Shown here one piece after another: positions 19,148-29,940 of a DNA stretch of 64,000 nt. The position numbers were made by a program, and so were the translations under genes. The notes below the pieces were generated by a model that did not search any database, had not been told where the DNA came from, and was given only the letters and a program-made list of their open reading frames with translations. Source of the stretch: Shewanella marisflavi (GTDB lineage Bacteria > Pseudomonadota > Gammaproteobacteria > Enterobacterales > Shewanellaceae); the NCBI RefSeq assembly GCF_023283925.1, contig NZ_JAKIKX010000003.1, positions 248,001-312,000 on the forward strand, in the 5' to 3' direction. Every line of letters begins with the position of its first letter. The stretch's first letter is position 1.

Positions 19148-19548
19148 CAAGAGAAACAAGAGTGGCAAAGTCTAACTCAGAGACAGTGCCTAACCCAGAG
19201 ACTGTGCCTGAGATCGCCCCTGAACTCGCTCAGCGACTTGCACCTTACGCCGCGGTGCAACTGAGCGCCTTTGATAACCTTAAGCTGTTAATCGCGTTGG
19301 CAACGCAAGCTGATCTAAAGTGCGAATCTATTGAGTTGCATCGTGATGGCCGGGCGTTTTATGCGGTGAACTGGCAGGAGTGCTGGCTTGATTGCGGTTA
19401 TAGCAATGACTACGCCGCCAAGATTACTCCCATGTGTGCGCCAAGCGAGCAGATGTTAGCAGTGGCGAGGAAGGTCGAGGTGCCAGTGCTAAACGCGCAG
19501 CAACTTAGCTTCATGTGTATGGAATATAGTCATTTTGATCACTGCTAA
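19144..19548 (+). CDS. Conserved hypothetical protein coupled to GNAT gene
   Basis: 134 aa soluble protein of unknown function, starting at GTG 19144 within the stop codon of the acetyltransferase gene. The first 30 residues are low-complexity (repeated NPETVPE-like segments). The remainder has aromatic and cysteine-rich stretches (FYAVNWQECWLDCGYSND). No family recognised. Four-base overlap with the GNAT gene suggests a shared operon and possibly a shared substrate or complex. Confidence 0.65.
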   Translation: MTRETRVAKSNSETVPNPETVPEIAPELAQRLAPYAAVQLSAFDNLKLLIALATQADLKCESIELHRDGRAFYAVNWQECWLDCGYSNDYAAKITPMCAPSEQMLAVARKVEVPVLNAQQLSFMCMEYSHFDHC

Positions 19549-19590
19549 TCTAATTAACTTTAAGCTTTTTCAACGGATTGTGATTGTCTT

Positions 19591-19983
19591 ATGGTGAAAT
19601 TATTTGCCGGCTTAAGTGTGCTATTTAGTCTGTTTCTGGGCTGGATTATTTTCAGCGCCAGCACAGGGCAGTCTAATCTGTTTTTTGAACTCGTGAAGCG
19701 AGTGCCTTATGGCGATAAGTGGGGCCACTTGTTGCTGTTTGGCACCCTGACACTCTTGGTTAACCTGGGTACCAATTTCAGGCGTGTTTATCTTGGTGGC
19801 TTTAGGCCCTATTTAGGTGCGATTGCTGTTGCCGTTTTCGTCTTCATCGAAGAATGCAGCCAGGCGTACTTGCCGCAACGTACCTTTGACCTGTTTGATT
19901 TATTTGCCGATGCCTTGGGGATATTCTTATTTAGCTGGCTTAGCTATCTGATTGAAATGAAAACTAAATCCCTTATCCGTTAG
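19591..19983 (+). CDS. VanZ-like family membrane protein
   Basis: 130 aa, four hydrophobic helices. The family signature is present: YGDKWGHLLLFGTLTLLVNL (Asp-Lys-xx-His) and FIEECSQAYLPQRTFDLFDLFADALG (EExxQ...R..D..D...N/D..G). VanZ-like proteins are small inner-membrane proteins associated with glycopeptide tolerance or envelope processes; the role here is unknown. Confidence 0.82.
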   Translation: MVKLFAGLSVLFSLFLGWIIFSASTGQSNLFFELVKRVPYGDKWGHLLLFGTLTLLVNLGTNFRRVYLGGFRPYLGAIAVAVFVFIEECSQAYLPQRTFDLFDLFADALGIFLFSWLSYLIEMKTKSLIR

Positions 19984-20061
19984 TTGCCCCTGTCACCTAA
20001 GATGATCCCAACGCCTGCTTAATGCGTAATATCTTTAAATTCCCTTAAGCAGAGTGCGTCT

Positions 20062-20496
20062 ATGTCCAAAACTTATTCTATGTTGGGGTATGCAGGGTTA
20101 CTCCCCTTTATTTTGTCTACCTGCTTAATGCTGACGGGGTTGACCTTCTTCAGCCTAGACCCTTTTATGCTGTTCATAACCTACAGCGCGATTATTCTCT
20201 CGTTTTTAGCGGGCACCTTGTGGGGACGAGAGAGCTGCAAAGTTCACTATCTCACTGAGGATAAGCTCCTAATCATCAGCAATGTGGTCAGTGTCGCCAC
20301 TTGGGTCGCTATCGTCGTCAATCATCTTTATGTCTCGCTGCTGATATTGAGCGTGGGCTATCTGGTGGTCTATTTGAAAGACAGGCAGCAGTGGCGGGAA
20401 AAAACCTTATCCGATGAATATATTCAATTACGCACTCGGCTAACGGCTGTGGCAGTGCTATGTCATCTGATCATATTGGGGGCCGCTATCTCATGA
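20062..20496 (+). CDS. DUF3429 membrane protein
   Basis: 144 aa with about four to five helices. It matches the DUF3429 family pattern (YAGLLPFILSTCLML, FITYSAIILSFLAGTLWGRE). Function unknown. It is the first gene of an overlapping block DUF3429 - DCC - SDR - flavin reductase: ATGA overlap with the next gene at 20493. It starts about 80 bp after the VanZ-like gene. Confidence 0.8.
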   Translation: MSKTYSMLGYAGLLPFILSTCLMLTGLTFFSLDPFMLFITYSAIILSFLAGTLWGRESCKVHYLTEDKLLIISNVVSVATWVAIVVNHLYVSLLILSVGYLVVYLKDRQQWREKTLSDEYIQLRTRLTAVAVLCHLIILGAAIS

Positions 20497-20882
20497 AACT
20501 ACGTATTTTTTATGACAGTCAGTGTCCTTTGTGCGCTGCAGAGATGGCTAAGCTCAAACGTTGTGACACTGAAGATGCGATTGAACTGGCAGATTTGGCA
20601 AGCGATGACTTTTCGGCCAAGTACCCACATATCGATGCCAAGTACGCTAATGAGATATTGCATGGTGAAACCGAAAATGGCGAATTGCTCACAGGTCTAG
20701 ACGTCACCTATCTTGCGTGGGCGCTGGTGGGGAAAAAACATTACGTGGCGCCTCTAACCTGGCCAGTGATCAAACCTGTCGCAGACTTCCTGTACTTAAA
20801 GTTTGCGAAGCACAGATATAAGGTGTCCTATCTGCTGACAGGCAAAAAACGCTGCGAAAGCGGTCAGTGTGGTTTGTCATGA
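20493..20882 (+). CDS. DCC family thiol-disulfide oxidoreductase-like protein (DUF393)
   Basis: 129 aa. The N-terminal FYDSQCPLCAAEM gives the CxxC motif of the DCC family, predicted thioredoxin-fold redox proteins. The C-terminus is cysteine-containing (KKRCESGQCGLS). Start ATG 20493 overlaps the stop of the DUF3429 gene (ATGA); the longer in-frame start lies inside that gene. Its own stop overlaps the next start by four bases (ATGA at 20879). Confidence 0.85.
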   Translation: MKLRIFYDSQCPLCAAEMAKLKRCDTEDAIELADLASDDFSAKYPHIDAKYANEILHGETENGELLTGLDVTYLAWALVGKKHYVAPLTWPVIKPVADFLYLKFAKHRYKVSYLLTGKKRCESGQCGLS

Positions 20883-21619
20883 AACCGGTAGTGACCCAAG
20901 CAGTAAACGGTGAAGGGGTGTCTGTCATCATAGGCGCCAATAGCGCTATCGCCCAGGCGTTAATTCAACGGCTGTTATTGCAAGGCCCTGTTATTGCGAT
21001 CAGCCGCCGACCCCTAGGCGTGATTGCCGAAGGGCTTGAATCCCTGCAGTGTGATTACAGTGAAGATGCTATATCCACCTTAGTTAACGAGCTAGCAACG
21101 AGGCAGTTGGTTATTAGTAATGTGTTTATTTTTAACGGCATCTTGCATCAAGCGAGCATTAAGCCCGAGAAACGGCTCGAAGATTTAAGCGTAGAAGCGA
21201 TGAATACCCTGTTTCAGATTAATACTGTCACGCCTATGCTGTGGCTGAAACATCTGATGCCCTTGGTCAAAGGCGATAAAAAATGTGTGGTCGCGGTAAT
21301 GAGCGCACGTATCGGTAGCATTAGTGATAATCGCCTTGGTGGTTGGTATAGCTATCGTGCATCTAAGGCTGCGCTGAATATGTTGCTGCAAACGTCAGCC
21401 GTTGAGTATGCCCGCCGCGCCAAGAATGTCGTCATTTTGGCATTTCATCCTGGTACAACCGACACACCCCTGTCTAAACCCTTCCAGCAAAATGTCGACA
21501 AAGAAAAACTCTTTTCAACCGAATTTGTTGCTGAGAGATTGTTAGCGGTGGCCCAAACCGTGACGCCTTCTGCAGAGGCCTACTTTATCGATTGGAATGG
21601 TGATTCAATTTTATGGTAA
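20879..21619 (+). CDS. Short-chain dehydrogenase/reductase (SDR)
   Basis: 246 aa. The dinucleotide-binding motif appears as VIIGANSAIAQALIQRLL, a variant of TGxxxGxG. Downstream are NGILHQ (NNAG equivalent), the catalytic Ser region MSARIGSIS, and YSYRASKAALN with the YxxxK catalytic pair. FHPGTTDTPL is typical of CsgA-like SDRs. An NAD(P)-dependent oxidoreductase of unknown substrate. It overlaps the flavin reductase gene by seven bases. Confidence 0.87.
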   Translation: MKPVVTQAVNGEGVSVIIGANSAIAQALIQRLLLQGPVIAISRRPLGVIAEGLESLQCDYSEDAISTLVNELATRQLVISNVFIFNGILHQASIKPEKRLEDLSVEAMNTLFQINTVTPMLWLKHLMPLVKGDKKCVVAVMSARIGSISDNRLGGWYSYRASKAALNMLLQTSAVEYARRAKNVVILAFHPGTTDTPLSKPFQQNVDKEKLFSTEFVAERLLAVAQTVTPSAEAYFIDWNGDSILW

Positions 21620-22260
21620 ATCGAACCGTGCATATCGACCAAAACCAGTTAGCTGAGATGGAGCAGCGTTATCGAGCGCATCTGGTCAATAGTTTGTCTG
21701 GCTTTAAGAGTGCCAATCTCATAGGCACTATCAGTGAGTCGGGACAAACCAACTTAGCCATTGTCAGTTCTGTGTTTCACTTAGGCGCAGACCCAGCCTT
21801 AGTCGGATTTATCAGTCGGCCTAACTCAGTGGCGCGAGATACCTTGAGTAATATTATCGCCACGGGCAGCTATACCATTAATCAGGTCAATAGTGATATT
21901 TGGCAACAGGCTCATCAAACATCTGCTCGCTATCAGCCGCAGCAGTGTGAGTTTGCCGAGGTCGGGTTAACGCCAGAGTATTATCAGGAGGTGCAGGCGC
22001 CCTTTGTGGCCCAAAGCCGATTAAAGTACGGCGTTAAGCTCGAGAGCTATCAGAGGATCGAACTGAATCAAACCTTTCTGGTCATTGGCAGTATTACTGA
22101 TATCTTGCTTGATGATGTGGCGCTCAAAAATGATGGCAGCATCGATATCGAGCAGCTCAATAGCGTTTGTGTATCAGGGCTTGATTGTTATCACCGCACC
22201 GAGCGGCTAGGCAGGCTCAGCTATGCAAAGCCAGGTAAGCCATCAACGCTTATCGATTAG
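21613..22260 (+). CDS. Flavin reductase-like domain protein
   Basis: 215 aa FMN-binding split-barrel protein. The FMN-binding segments are NSLSGFKSANLIGTISESG, NLAIVSSVFHLGADPALVGFISRP (cofactor-binding) and TGSYTINQV. The family includes flavin reductases and flavoprotein oxidoreductases. As last gene of the four-gene overlapping block it may supply reduced flavin to, or act on the same substrate as, the SDR and DCC proteins. Confidence 0.85.
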   Translation: MVNRTVHIDQNQLAEMEQRYRAHLVNSLSGFKSANLIGTISESGQTNLAIVSSVFHLGADPALVGFISRPNSVARDTLSNIIATGSYTINQVNSDIWQQAHQTSARYQPQQCEFAEVGLTPEYYQEVQAPFVAQSRLKYGVKLESYQRIELNQTFLVIGSITDILLDDVALKNDGSIDIEQLNSVCVSGLDCYHRTERLGRLSYAKPGKPSTLID

Positions 22261-22319
22261 CGGCTGCGCTGATACGGGTGAGGAGCGGTCAGCAAGGGTT
22301 AATTACGCGAGTACCGACA

Positions 22320-22349
22320 TAAAAAAACCGCCATGTAGGCGGTTTTTTT
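22320..22349. terminator. Bidirectional terminator between flavin reductase and metK
   Basis: ACCGCC-atgta-GGCGGT stem with A7 on the left and T7 on the right, placed between convergent genes. Confidence 0.92.
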
Positions 22350-22360
22350 ATTAAAGCGGA

Positions 22361-23512
22361 TTACAGCTTAGCGTCTGCGCGCAGCGCTTCAGCTTTGTCG
22401 GTGCGCTCCCAAGGGAACTCGTTACGACCGAAGTGACCGTAAGCGGCGGTTGCCTTGTAGATAGGACGCGCCAGATCAAGCATCTCGGTCAGGCCGTATG
22501 GGCGCAGGTCGAAGTGCTGACGTACTAAGCCGATTAACACCTCTTCTGACACCTTACCGGTACCGAAGGTTTCAACGCTGATAGAGGTTGGCTCTGCCAC
22601 ACCGATAGCGTAAGAAACTTGAATCTCACAGCGATCTGCCAGACCGGCAGCGACTATGTTCTTGGCTACATAACGAGCCGCATAGGCCGCGCTGCGGTCA
22701 ACTTTTGACGGGTCTTTACCCGAGAAAGCGCCGCCGCCGTGACGAGCCATGCCGCCGTAGGTATCAACGATGATCTTACGACCTGTCAGGCCACAGTCGC
22801 CCATAGGGCCACCGATAACGAAACGACCGGTTGGGTTGATGAAGAACTTGGTCTCTTTGTTCAACCACTGTGCAGGTAGTACAGGCTTGATGATGGTTTC
22901 CATCACGCCTTCGATCAGATCAGACTGGCTGACGCTGTCACAATGTTGAGTCGAGAGTACCACCGCGTCGATGCCGACGATCTTGTTGTCTTCGTAGGCG
23001 AACGTCACCTGGCTCTTGGCATCTGGACGCAACCAAGGCAGGGTGTTGTCTTTACGTACTTCAGACTGACGCTTCACCAGTGCATGAGCATAGGTGATAG
23101 GGGCTGGCATGAGTACGTCGGTTTCGTTGCTGGCATAACCAAACATCAAACCTTGGTCACCGGCGCCTTGCTCTTTAGGATCGGCGCGATCGACACCTTG
23201 GTTGATGTCAGGTGATTGCTTACCAATGGCGTTCAGTACCGCACAAGAGTCGGCATCGAAGCCCATGTCTGAGTGAGTGTAACCGATCTCGCGAACCGTC
23301 TTGCGGGTTAGCTCTTCGATATCAACCCATGCAGAAGTGGTCACCTCGCCACCTACCATCACCATGCCGGTTTTGACGTATGTTTCGCACGCAACACGTG
23401 CCTTTGGATCTTGCTCTAAGATCGCGTCGAGTACCGCATCAGAAATTTGATCGGCGATTTTATCTGGATGACCTTCTGAGACCGACTCAGAGGTAAACAA
23501 GTGCTTTGCCAT
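22361..23512 (-). CDS. metK: S-adenosylmethionine synthetase
   Basis: 383 aa cytosolic enzyme forming SAM from ATP and methionine. All family signatures are visible: N-terminal [33 protein letters not shown] (hexapeptide GAGDQG), and [19 protein letters not shown] (phosphate loop GGGAFSGKD). Length matches E. coli MetK (384). Met-box-like 8-mers lie upstream, so MetJ repression is likely. Confidence 0.98.
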   Translation of the reverse strand: MAKHLFTSESVSEGHPDKIADQISDAVLDAILEQDPKARVACETYVKTGMVMVGGEVTTSAWVDIEELTRKTVREIGYTHSDMGFDADSCAVLNAIGKQSPDINQGVDRADPKEQGAGDQGLMFGYASNETDVLMPAPITYAHALVKRQSEVRKDNTLPWLRPDAKSQVTFAYEDNKIVGIDAVVLSTQHCDSVSQSDLIEGVMETIIKPVLPAQWLNKETKFFINPTGRFVIGGPMGDCGLTGRKIIVDTYGGMARHGGGAFSGKDPSKVDRSAAYAARYVAKNIVAAGLADRCEIQVSYAIGVAEPTSISVETFGTGKVSEEVLIGLVRQHFDLRPYGLTEMLDLARPIYKATAAYGHFGRNEFPWERTDKAEALRADAKL

Positions 23513-23976
23513 AATGGAAAAATCTCGTCTTTAAACAATTTGAATGTGTAGAAGTATCTACATCTAGACGGCCATTTTAGTGGAAATCAGATCGGATAAC
23601 ACCCTTTTCAGTAAAAATTGTGGAGTAAAACCGGGTAAATATTCTAATGCCTGGGATGAGTTAATCTATTTTTGTTATCTAAGGTTATGTTATTTATAGC
23701 CTTTAGTTGCTTTGTCTAACTTAAAACTATCTTGTTTCGATACGGGCGAGATTGAGCGGGTGATCAAATCTGCCTGGCTTGGTGTGGTCAATCTTATTCC
23801 GTTAGCCCCAGTAAAGGGCAAATAGCGGCGGACCCTAGGTGGGGGAAATTAGCGGCTATATGGATTTAATCTAAGGGAATCGGTGAATTTTATTTGCGTC
23901 CCATCCGCGAGTAGGGGAAAATATGCCCCCAATTATTGCCCGCAAAATCCCCAACATAAAATCAGCAGGAGAGAGC
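23513..23976. other. Divergent promoter region metK / tktA
   Basis: About 460 bp with no credible gene. It holds the met-box cluster near metK (separate entry) and must hold the tktA promoter. An in-frame extension of tktA to 23923 exists but is not supported by family alignment. No riboswitch was recognised. Confidence 0.55.
23550..23573 (-). promoter_or_regulatory. Probable MetJ operator (tandem met boxes)
   Basis: Three adjacent 8-mers (agaagtat, ctacatct, agacggcc) match the met-box AGACGTCT at 6, 5 and 6 of 8 positions. They start 38 bp upstream of the metK start codon. Tandem imperfect met boxes upstream of metK are the known MetJ arrangement in gammaproteobacteria. Confidence 0.6.
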
Positions 23977-25971
23977 ATGTCATCTCGTAAAGAACTCGCA
24001 AACGCTATCCGTGTGTTAAGTATGGATGCCGTTCAAAAAGCCAACTCTGGTCACCCTGGTGCCCCAATGGGAATGGCTGATATCGCTGAAGTGCTTTGGA
24101 ATGACTTCCTTAAGCACAACCCGAATAACCCAGAGTGGGTCGATCGCGATCGTTTCATCCTATCTAACGGTCACGGTTCAATGCTGATTTACTCTCTGCT
24201 GCACCTAACAGGTTATGCATTGCCAATCGAAGAGCTAAAGAGCTTCCGTCAACTGCATTCTAAGACGCCGGGTCACCCAGAATATGGTTACACCCCAGGT
24301 GTTGAAACCACCACAGGTCCTCTAGGCGCTGGTATCAGCAACGCCGTGGGTATGGCGATTGCAGAGAAGACACTGGCGGCGCAATTTAACCGTCCGGGTC
24401 ATGATATCGTCGATCACTTCACCTACTGCTTCCTGGGCGATGGCTGTCTGATGGAAGGTATCTCTCACGAGGCGTGTTCACTGGCGGGCACCCTAGGTCT
24501 TGGCAAGCTGATTGCGTTTTGGGATGACAACGGTATCTCTATCGATGGTCATGTTGAGGGCTGGTTTACCGACGACACAGCTAAGCGTTTCGAATCTTAC
24601 GGCTGGCATGTGATCGCCGGTGTTGATGGTCATGACAGCGACGCGATTCGCGCGGCTATCGAAGAGGCTAAGTCAGTTACCGACAAGCCAAGCATGATCT
24701 GCTGCAAAACGGTTATCGGTTTCGGTTCGCCAAACAAGTCTGGTAGCCACGACTGTCACGGCGCGCCACTGGGTGATGCGGAAATTGCCGCGGCACGTGA
24801 GTTCCTGGGTTGGGAACACGCACCGTTCGAGATCCCAGAAAACGTTTATGCAGGTTGGGATGCTAAAGAAGTGGGCGCGGCTAACGAGTCTGCCTGGAAT
24901 GAGAAGTTGGCCGCTTACGAGGCTGCCTACCCAGAACTGGCTGCAGAATATAAGCGCCGCGTGATCACTGGTGAACTGCCAGCCGATTTCGAAGAAAAAG
25001 CACAGGCATTCATCAAAGAGTGTCAAGAGAAAGGCGAAAGCATTGCTAGCCGTAAGGCGTCACAAAATGCTATCGGTGCCTTCGGTGCCATCCTACCTGA
25101 ACTGCTCGGCGGTTCGGCTGACCTGGCAGGTTCTAACCTGACCCTATGGTCTGGTTCTAAGGGCATTCAGGAAGATCCAGCGGGTAACTACATCTACTAC
25201 GGTGTACGTGAATTCGGCATGAGCGGCATCATGAACGGTATCTCGCTGCACGGTGGTTTCATCAATTATGGCGCAACCTTCATGATGTTCATGGAGTATG
25301 CACGTAACGCGGTACGTATGTCAGCGCTGATGGGCATTCAAAACATCTTCGTTTATACCCATGACTCTATCGGTCAGGGTGAAGATGGCCCGACTCACCA
25401 ACCGGTTGAGCAGCTGGCTAACCTGCGCATGACACCAAACATGATGGTATGGCGTCCATGTGATGCGGCTGAAACGGCTGTGGCTTGGAAGATGGCTATC
25501 GAACGTCGTAAGGCGCCGACCTCTCTGATCTTTAGCCGTCAAGGTCTGCCTGCACAGGCGCGCACCGATGAGCAACTGGCTAACATCGCCAAGGGTGGTT
25601 ACGTGATGCAAGACTGTGCCGGTACGCCAGATCTTATCCTGATCGCAACAGGTAGCGAGATGCAGTTGGCACTGGATTCAGCCAAGGCGCTGACCGAGCA
25701 AGGTAAGGCGGTACGTGTAGTGTCTCTGCCATCGACCGACGTGTTCGACGCACAAGATGCGGCTTACAAAGAGTCTGTACTGCCTAAGTCTGTCACTAAG
25801 CGTGTGGCTATTGAAGCGGCTCACGTTGATTACTGGCACAAGTATGTCGGTTTCGACGGCGCGGTTGTGGGCATGACCACCTTCGGTGAGTCTGCACCAG
25901 GCGGCGATCTGATGAAGCACTTCGGTTTCACCGTTGACAATGTTGTAGCCAAGGCAAATGCCATTTTATAA
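23977..25971 (+). CDS. tktA: Transketolase
   Basis: 664 aa thiamine-diphosphate enzyme of the non-oxidative pentose phosphate pathway. Landmarks are [29 protein letters not shown], the ThDP/Mg motif [16 protein letters not shown]...[12 protein letters not shown], and the pyrimidine-domain [17 protein letters not shown] and [23 protein letters not shown] 23977 is preceded by GGAGAGAGC. First gene of a carbon-metabolism run tktA-epd-pgk-fba, conserved in gammaproteobacteria. Confidence 0.98.
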   Translation: MSSRKELANAIRVLSMDAVQKANSGHPGAPMGMADIAEVLWNDFLKHNPNNPEWVDRDRFILSNGHGSMLIYSLLHLTGYALPIEELKSFRQLHSKTPGHPEYGYTPGVETTTGPLGAGISNAVGMAIAEKTLAAQFNRPGHDIVDHFTYCFLGDGCLMEGISHEACSLAGTLGLGKLIAFWDDNGISIDGHVEGWFTDDTAKRFESYGWHVIAGVDGHDSDAIRAAIEEAKSVTDKPSMICCKTVIGFGSPNKSGSHDCHGAPLGDAEIAAAREFLGWEHAPFEIPENVYAGWDAKEVGAANESAWNEKLAAYEAAYPELAAEYKRRVITGELPADFEEKAQAFIKECQEKGESIASRKASQNAIGAFGAILPELLGGSADLAGSNLTLWSGSKGIQEDPAGNYIYYGVREFGMSGIMNGISLHGGFINYGATFMMFMEYARNAVRMSALMGIQNIFVYTHDSIGQGEDGPTHQPVEQLANLRMTPNMMVWRPCDAAETAVAWKMAIERRKAPTSLIFSRQGLPAQARTDEQLANIAKGGYVMQDCAGTPDLILIATGSEMQLALDSAKALTEQGKAVRVVSLPSTDVFDAQDAAYKESVLPKSVTKRVAIEAAHVDYWHKYVGFDGAVVGMTTFGESAPGGDLMKHFGFTVDNVVAKANAIL

Positions 25972-25990
25972 GGCCTAGTGCCACCCAAAA

Positions 25991-26018
25991 GGCATAGGGC
26001 AAGCAGTTGCTCTATGCC
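25991..26018. other. Hairpin in tktA-epd spacer
   Basis: ggcatag(g)gcaa / ttgc(t)ctatgcc inverted repeat without T-run between tktA and epd; could affect relative expression or RNA stability. A second small dyad (cttatcg/cgatag) follows. Confidence 0.45.
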
Positions 26019-26106
26019 ATGATGACCCGGCTTATCGATAACGATAGGCCGTTGTCGCATTCAGGAATGCCTATCTCAGGACGGTGTTAGGAGTAGAAGC
26101 ACTTAA

Positions 26107-27123
26107 ATGATTAAAGTTGCTATTAATGGTTATGGCCGAATTGGTCGCTCGATTCTTCGTGCCCTCTATGAGTCTGGCAAGCGGGATAAGATCCAGATTG
26201 TCGCCATTAATGAACTCGCCAAACCCGAAGCCATGCTTCACCTCACCCAATACGATACCACCCATGGTCGCTTTCAATCTTCCGCGTCACTCGACGACAA
26301 TGTGATGACTATCGGGGACGACCGTATCTTATTAATCCATGAGCCCGATGCTGAAAAGCTGCCCTGGCAATCTCTGGATGTCGATATCGTGTTCGAGGCC
26401 ACAGGTGCCCTTATCGATCGCCAGGCCTGTGAGGCTCATATCAAGGCGGGGGCTAAGCAGGTACTGATCAGCCACCCTTCATCTAGCGATGTGGATGCCA
26501 CCATAGTCTATGGTGTGAATCATCAAGATCTCAAGGCCGAGCACCAAATCGTCTCTAACGCCTCCTGCACCACCAATTGTTTAGTACCTATCATTCAGGT
26601 GCTTGATCGCGCCTTTAAGGTACATAGTGGTGCTATTACCACGATTCACTCGGCGATGAACGATCAGCAGGTGATTGACGCCTATCATGATGACCTCAGA
26701 CGTACCCGTGCGGCGGGACAATCTATCATTCCGGTAGATACCAAGCTGGCCAGAGGAATTGAGCGCATCCTGCCTGAGATGAAGGATAAGTTTGAGGCGA
26801 TATCTGTGCGCGTGCCAACAATTAATGTGACGGCAATTGACTTATCGGTCACCTTAGATAAACGTGTCGATATCGATACAGTGAACCAGGTATTATCTCA
26901 GGCGGCAAATGGCTCATACCAAGGGGTTGTAGGCTATACTAATGCGCCATTGGTATCGTGCGATTTTAATCATGATCCCAGATCCAGTATCGTCGATGGC
27001 ACCCAGACGCGGGTGAGCGACGGCCATCTGGTCAAATTGCTCTTGTGGTGTGATAACGAGTGGGGCTTTGCCAACCGTATGTTGGACACCAGTTTAGAGA
27101 TGATAAAGGCCGTCAGAGCCTGA
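26107..27123 (+). CDS. epd: D-erythrose-4-phosphate dehydrogenase
   Basis: 338 aa GAPDH-fold enzyme oxidising erythrose 4-phosphate for pyridoxal phosphate synthesis. NAD-binding [18 protein letters not shown], catalytic cysteine motif [13 protein letters not shown] (the GAPDH family motif), [11 protein letters not shown] and [12 protein letters not shown] are visible. Epd rather than GAPDH is supported by the AMNDQQ sequence, where GAPDH has TATQ, and by position between tktA and pgk, as in E. coli. An AGGAG site lies upstream. Confidence 0.95.
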   Translation: MIKVAINGYGRIGRSILRALYESGKRDKIQIVAINELAKPEAMLHLTQYDTTHGRFQSSASLDDNVMTIGDDRILLIHEPDAEKLPWQSLDVDIVFEATGALIDRQACEAHIKAGAKQVLISHPSSSDVDATIVYGVNHQDLKAEHQIVSNASCTTNCLVPIIQVLDRAFKVHSGAITTIHSAMNDQQVIDAYHDDLRRTRAAGQSIIPVDTKLARGIERILPEMKDKFEAISVRVPTINVTAIDLSVTLDKRVDIDTVNQVLSQAANGSYQGVVGYTNAPLVSCDFNHDPRSSIVDGTQTRVSDGHLVKLLLWCDNEWGFANRMLDTSLEMIKAVRA

Positions 27124-27224
27124 TTTTAAAGTTTTTAGCCCATGGCCGGTGAAGCGTCCTGGCGGTGGGTAACTCAGTTTTGCTTTAACTTTTACTTTTA
27201 ACTTTACACTTAAGGAAACGTGAA

Positions 27225-28400
27225 ATGGCGATTATCAATATGTCAGCGTTAGATCTTCAGGGCAAGCGTGTGCTTATCCGTGAAGACCTCAATGTTCCGG
27301 TAAGCAATGGTGTGGTGACCAGCGATGCGCGTCTGCGTGCCTCTTTGCCGACCATCAAGCTGGCGCTGGAAAAAGGCGCGGCCGTGATGGTGATGTCTCA
27401 CTTAGGCCGTCCGACCGAAGGCGAATACAACAGCGAATTTTCTATGCAGCCTGTTGTGGATTACCTGGACAAAGCGCTGGATTGCCCGGTACGTCTGGCT
27501 AAAGACTATCTCGATGGCGTAGAAGCTAATGTCGGCGAAGTCGTGGTATTTGAGAACGTACGCTTCAACGTGGGTGAGAAGAAGAACGACGAGGCGCTAG
27601 CTAAGAAGCTTGCGGCCCTGTGTGATGTATATGTAATGGATGCCTTCGGCACCGCACATCGCGCCCAGGCCTCGACTCATGGCGTTGGTCTGTATGCTCC
27701 TGTGGCTTGTGCGGGACCGCTGCTGGCCGGTGAGCTGGAAGCCTTGGGTAAGGCGATGGATAACCCGGCGCGTCCGCTGGTGGCTATCGTGGGTGGTTCT
27801 AAGGTATCAACCAAGCTGACTGTACTTGAGAGTCTCTCAGGTATTGTCGATCAGCTAGTGGTTGGTGGCGGTATCGCTAACACCTTTATTGCGGCGGCTG
27901 GCCACAACGTAGGTAAGTCGCTCTATGAAGCAGACCTTATCGATGAAGCCAAGCGTCTGGTCGCCAATGCCCAGAGCCGTGGCGGCGACATCCCTGTGCC
28001 AACTGACGTTGTCGTTGCTGGCGAGTTCAGCCCAACGGCGAGCGCAACCCTTAAGGCGGTCGATCAGGTCGCGGATGAAGATATGATCTTCGACATCGGC
28101 CCAGATAGCGCAGAAGCTCTGGCTGAGATCCTCAAGAGCGCTGGTACCATCGTCTGGAATGGCCCTGTGGGTGTGTTCGAGTTCGACCAATTCGGTGAAG
28201 GCACCAAGCGTATCGCCCAGGCGATCGCCGAGTCATCAGCCTTCTCTATTGCCGGCGGTGGTGACACCCTAGCGGCAGTGGACAAGTATGGTATTGCCGA
28301 CAAGGTCTCTTACATCTCTACCGGTGGTGGTGCCTTCCTGGAGTTCCTGGAAGGTAAGGAGCTGCCTGCTGTGGCTATGCTGGAAAGCCGCGGCGAATAA
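27225..28400 (+). CDS. pgk: Phosphoglycerate kinase
   Basis: 391 aa glycolytic kinase. Signature [15 protein letters not shown] at the N-terminus, [47 protein letters not shown], and the nucleotide site [13 protein letters not shown] and [11 protein letters not shown] are all intact. Length is normal for bacterial Pgk (387-395). A TAAGGAAAC ribosome site precedes ATG 27225. A miniature element separates it from fba. Confidence 0.98.
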   Translation: MAIINMSALDLQGKRVLIREDLNVPVSNGVVTSDARLRASLPTIKLALEKGAAVMVMSHLGRPTEGEYNSEFSMQPVVDYLDKALDCPVRLAKDYLDGVEANVGEVVVFENVRFNVGEKKNDEALAKKLAALCDVYVMDAFGTAHRAQASTHGVGLYAPVACAGPLLAGELEALGKAMDNPARPLVAIVGGSKVSTKLTVLESLSGIVDQLVVGGGIANTFIAAAGHNVGKSLYEADLIDEAKRLVANAQSRGGDIPVPTDVVVAGEFSPTASATLKAVDQVADEDMIFDIGPDSAEALAEILKSAGTIVWNGPVGVFEFDQFGEGTKRIAQAIAESSAFSIAGGGDTLAAVDKYGIADKVSYISTGGGAFLEFLEGKELPAVAMLESRGE

Positions 28401-28412
28401 GTAAAAAATAAC

Positions 28413-28689
28413 TAGGGTCTGTTTATCTTTCAGGTTTAATTTTTGTTCAATCTAAACGCGTATTGCTCGCGGCGTAAGCAATGTTGCATAGCGAGCTATG
28501 TGAATTGCGCACAACAAAGAGTAGGGCGCGTTTAGATGAACCCTTCGGGCAGCGTTTGTAGGAGATTTCTACGACGTTATCACCCGCTCGTGTAGAATAG
28601 CTACACCACACGGGTTCTGCCTTGCATAAATTGCCTGCAAACTACTGCAAACTACTGCAAAAACAAACAGGAAAGGTTGACAGACCCTA
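28413..28689 (+). mobile_element. MITE-like element 1, TA-flanked, between pgk and fba
   Basis: 277 bp non-coding element bounded by TAGGGTCTGT and its inverse ACAGACCCTA, with imperfect matches continuing to about 19 bp. The terminal TA on each side fits a Tc1/mariner-IS630-type TA duplication. Inside is an inverted sub-repeat (tctaaacgcg / cgcgtttaga) followed by the core gatgaacccttcgggcagcg, which recurs reversed in the element at 58599-58866. No transposase is encoded. Confidence 0.72.
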
Positions 28690-28830
28690 ATATTATTATA
28701 AGAAACCGCCGACGGTTAGGGCGCACAGGATGCATGCACTGACTGTCGGTATCAAAATCTGTCCAAACGATAGTGACCTCGGTGGCTGAGCGGGTACTGC
28801 CCGAACACCACCCTATTATTGGAGTTAAAA

Positions 28831-29895
28831 ATGGCCTTAATTTCCCTACGTCAACTGCTAGATCATGCCGCAGAGCATGGATATGGCGTTCCCGCATTCA
28901 ACGTGAACAACCTGGAGCAGATGCGCGCCATCATGCAGGCGGCAGAAGCTACTGACAGCCCTGTGATCGTTCAGGCATCAGCCGGTGCACGTAAGTATGC
29001 CCGTCCTCAGTTCCTTAAGTATCTGATGGCGGCAGCACTTGAGCAGTACCCAGATATCCCTGTGTGTATCCACCAGGATCACGGTACTCATCCTGACGTA
29101 TGTCAGCGTTCAATTCAGCTGGGTATGTCATCTGTGATGATGGACGGCTCTCTGATGGCTGATGGTAAGACACCTGCGTCTTACGAGTACAACGTTGACG
29201 TGACCCGCAAGACGGTTGCCTTTGCTCACGCCTGTGGTGTGTCGGTTGAGGGTGAGATCGGTTGTCTGGGTAGCCTGGAAACTGGACAAGCCGGTGAAGA
29301 AGATGGTGTTGGCGCCGAAGGTATCCTGAGCGAAGAGCAACTGCTCACTACGCCAGAAGAAGCGGCGCGTTTCGTTGCCGATACTCACGTTGATGCACTG
29401 GCCATTGCTATCGGTACCAGCCACGGTGCTTACAAGTTTAGCCGCAAGCCTACCGGTGATGTGCTGCGTATCGACCGTATCAAAGAGATCCACGCCCGTA
29501 TTCCAAACACTCACCTGGTAATGCACGGCTCATCTTCTGTGCCACAAGAGTGGCTGGAAGTGATCAACCAATATGGTGGCGCTATCCCTGAAACTTATGG
29601 CGTGCCACTGGAAGAGATCGTTGAAGGTATCAAGCACGGTGTGCGTAAAGTTAACATCGATACTGACCTGCGTCTGGCTTCTACCGGTGCAGTACGTAAG
29701 TTCCTGGCTGAGAACCCAAGCGAATTCGATCCACGTAAGTTCCTGAAAGCTTCTATGGACGCGATGGCGGATATCTGTACCGTACGCTACGAAGCCTTCG
29801 GTGCGGCAGGCATGGCCTCTAAGATCAAGCCTAAGTCGCTGCAAGCCATGTATAAGGCTTACCAGTCTGGTGAATTAGATCCACAAGTGAACTAA
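28831..29895 (+). CDS. fba: Fructose-bisphosphate aldolase, class II
   Basis: 354 aa zinc-dependent aldolase. [23 protein letters not shown] start; zinc ligand and substrate motifs [56 protein letters not shown] and [10 protein letters not shown] are present. The sequence is of the CbbA-like class IIB subtype. ATG 28831 is preceded by GGAG; a TTG four codons upstream is less likely. Confidence 0.97.
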   Translation: MALISLRQLLDHAAEHGYGVPAFNVNNLEQMRAIMQAAEATDSPVIVQASAGARKYARPQFLKYLMAAALEQYPDIPVCIHQDHGTHPDVCQRSIQLGMSSVMMDGSLMADGKTPASYEYNVDVTRKTVAFAHACGVSVEGEIGCLGSLETGQAGEEDGVGAEGILSEEQLLTTPEEAARFVADTHVDALAIAIGTSHGAYKFSRKPTGDVLRIDRIKEIHARIPNTHLVMHGSSSVPQEWLEVINQYGGAIPETYGVPLEEIVEGIKHGVRKVNIDTDLRLASTGAVRKFLAENPSEFDPRKFLKASMDAMADICTVRYEAFGAAGMASKIKPKSLQAMYKAYQSGELDPQVN

Positions 29896-29912
29896 TCTGC
29901 TTCACATGAAAG

Positions 29913-29940
29913 AGCCCACCTTCTTGGTGGGCTTTTTTTT
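29913..29940 (+). terminator. Rho-independent terminator of the tktA-fba block
   Basis: GCCCACC-ttctt-GGTGGGC stem followed by T8, directly downstream of fba. Confidence 0.95.

Noticed and set aside
28402..28830. A small gene or ncRNA between pgk and fba
   Set aside because: The stretch is accounted for by the TA-flanked miniature element; no open frame with a ribosome site.
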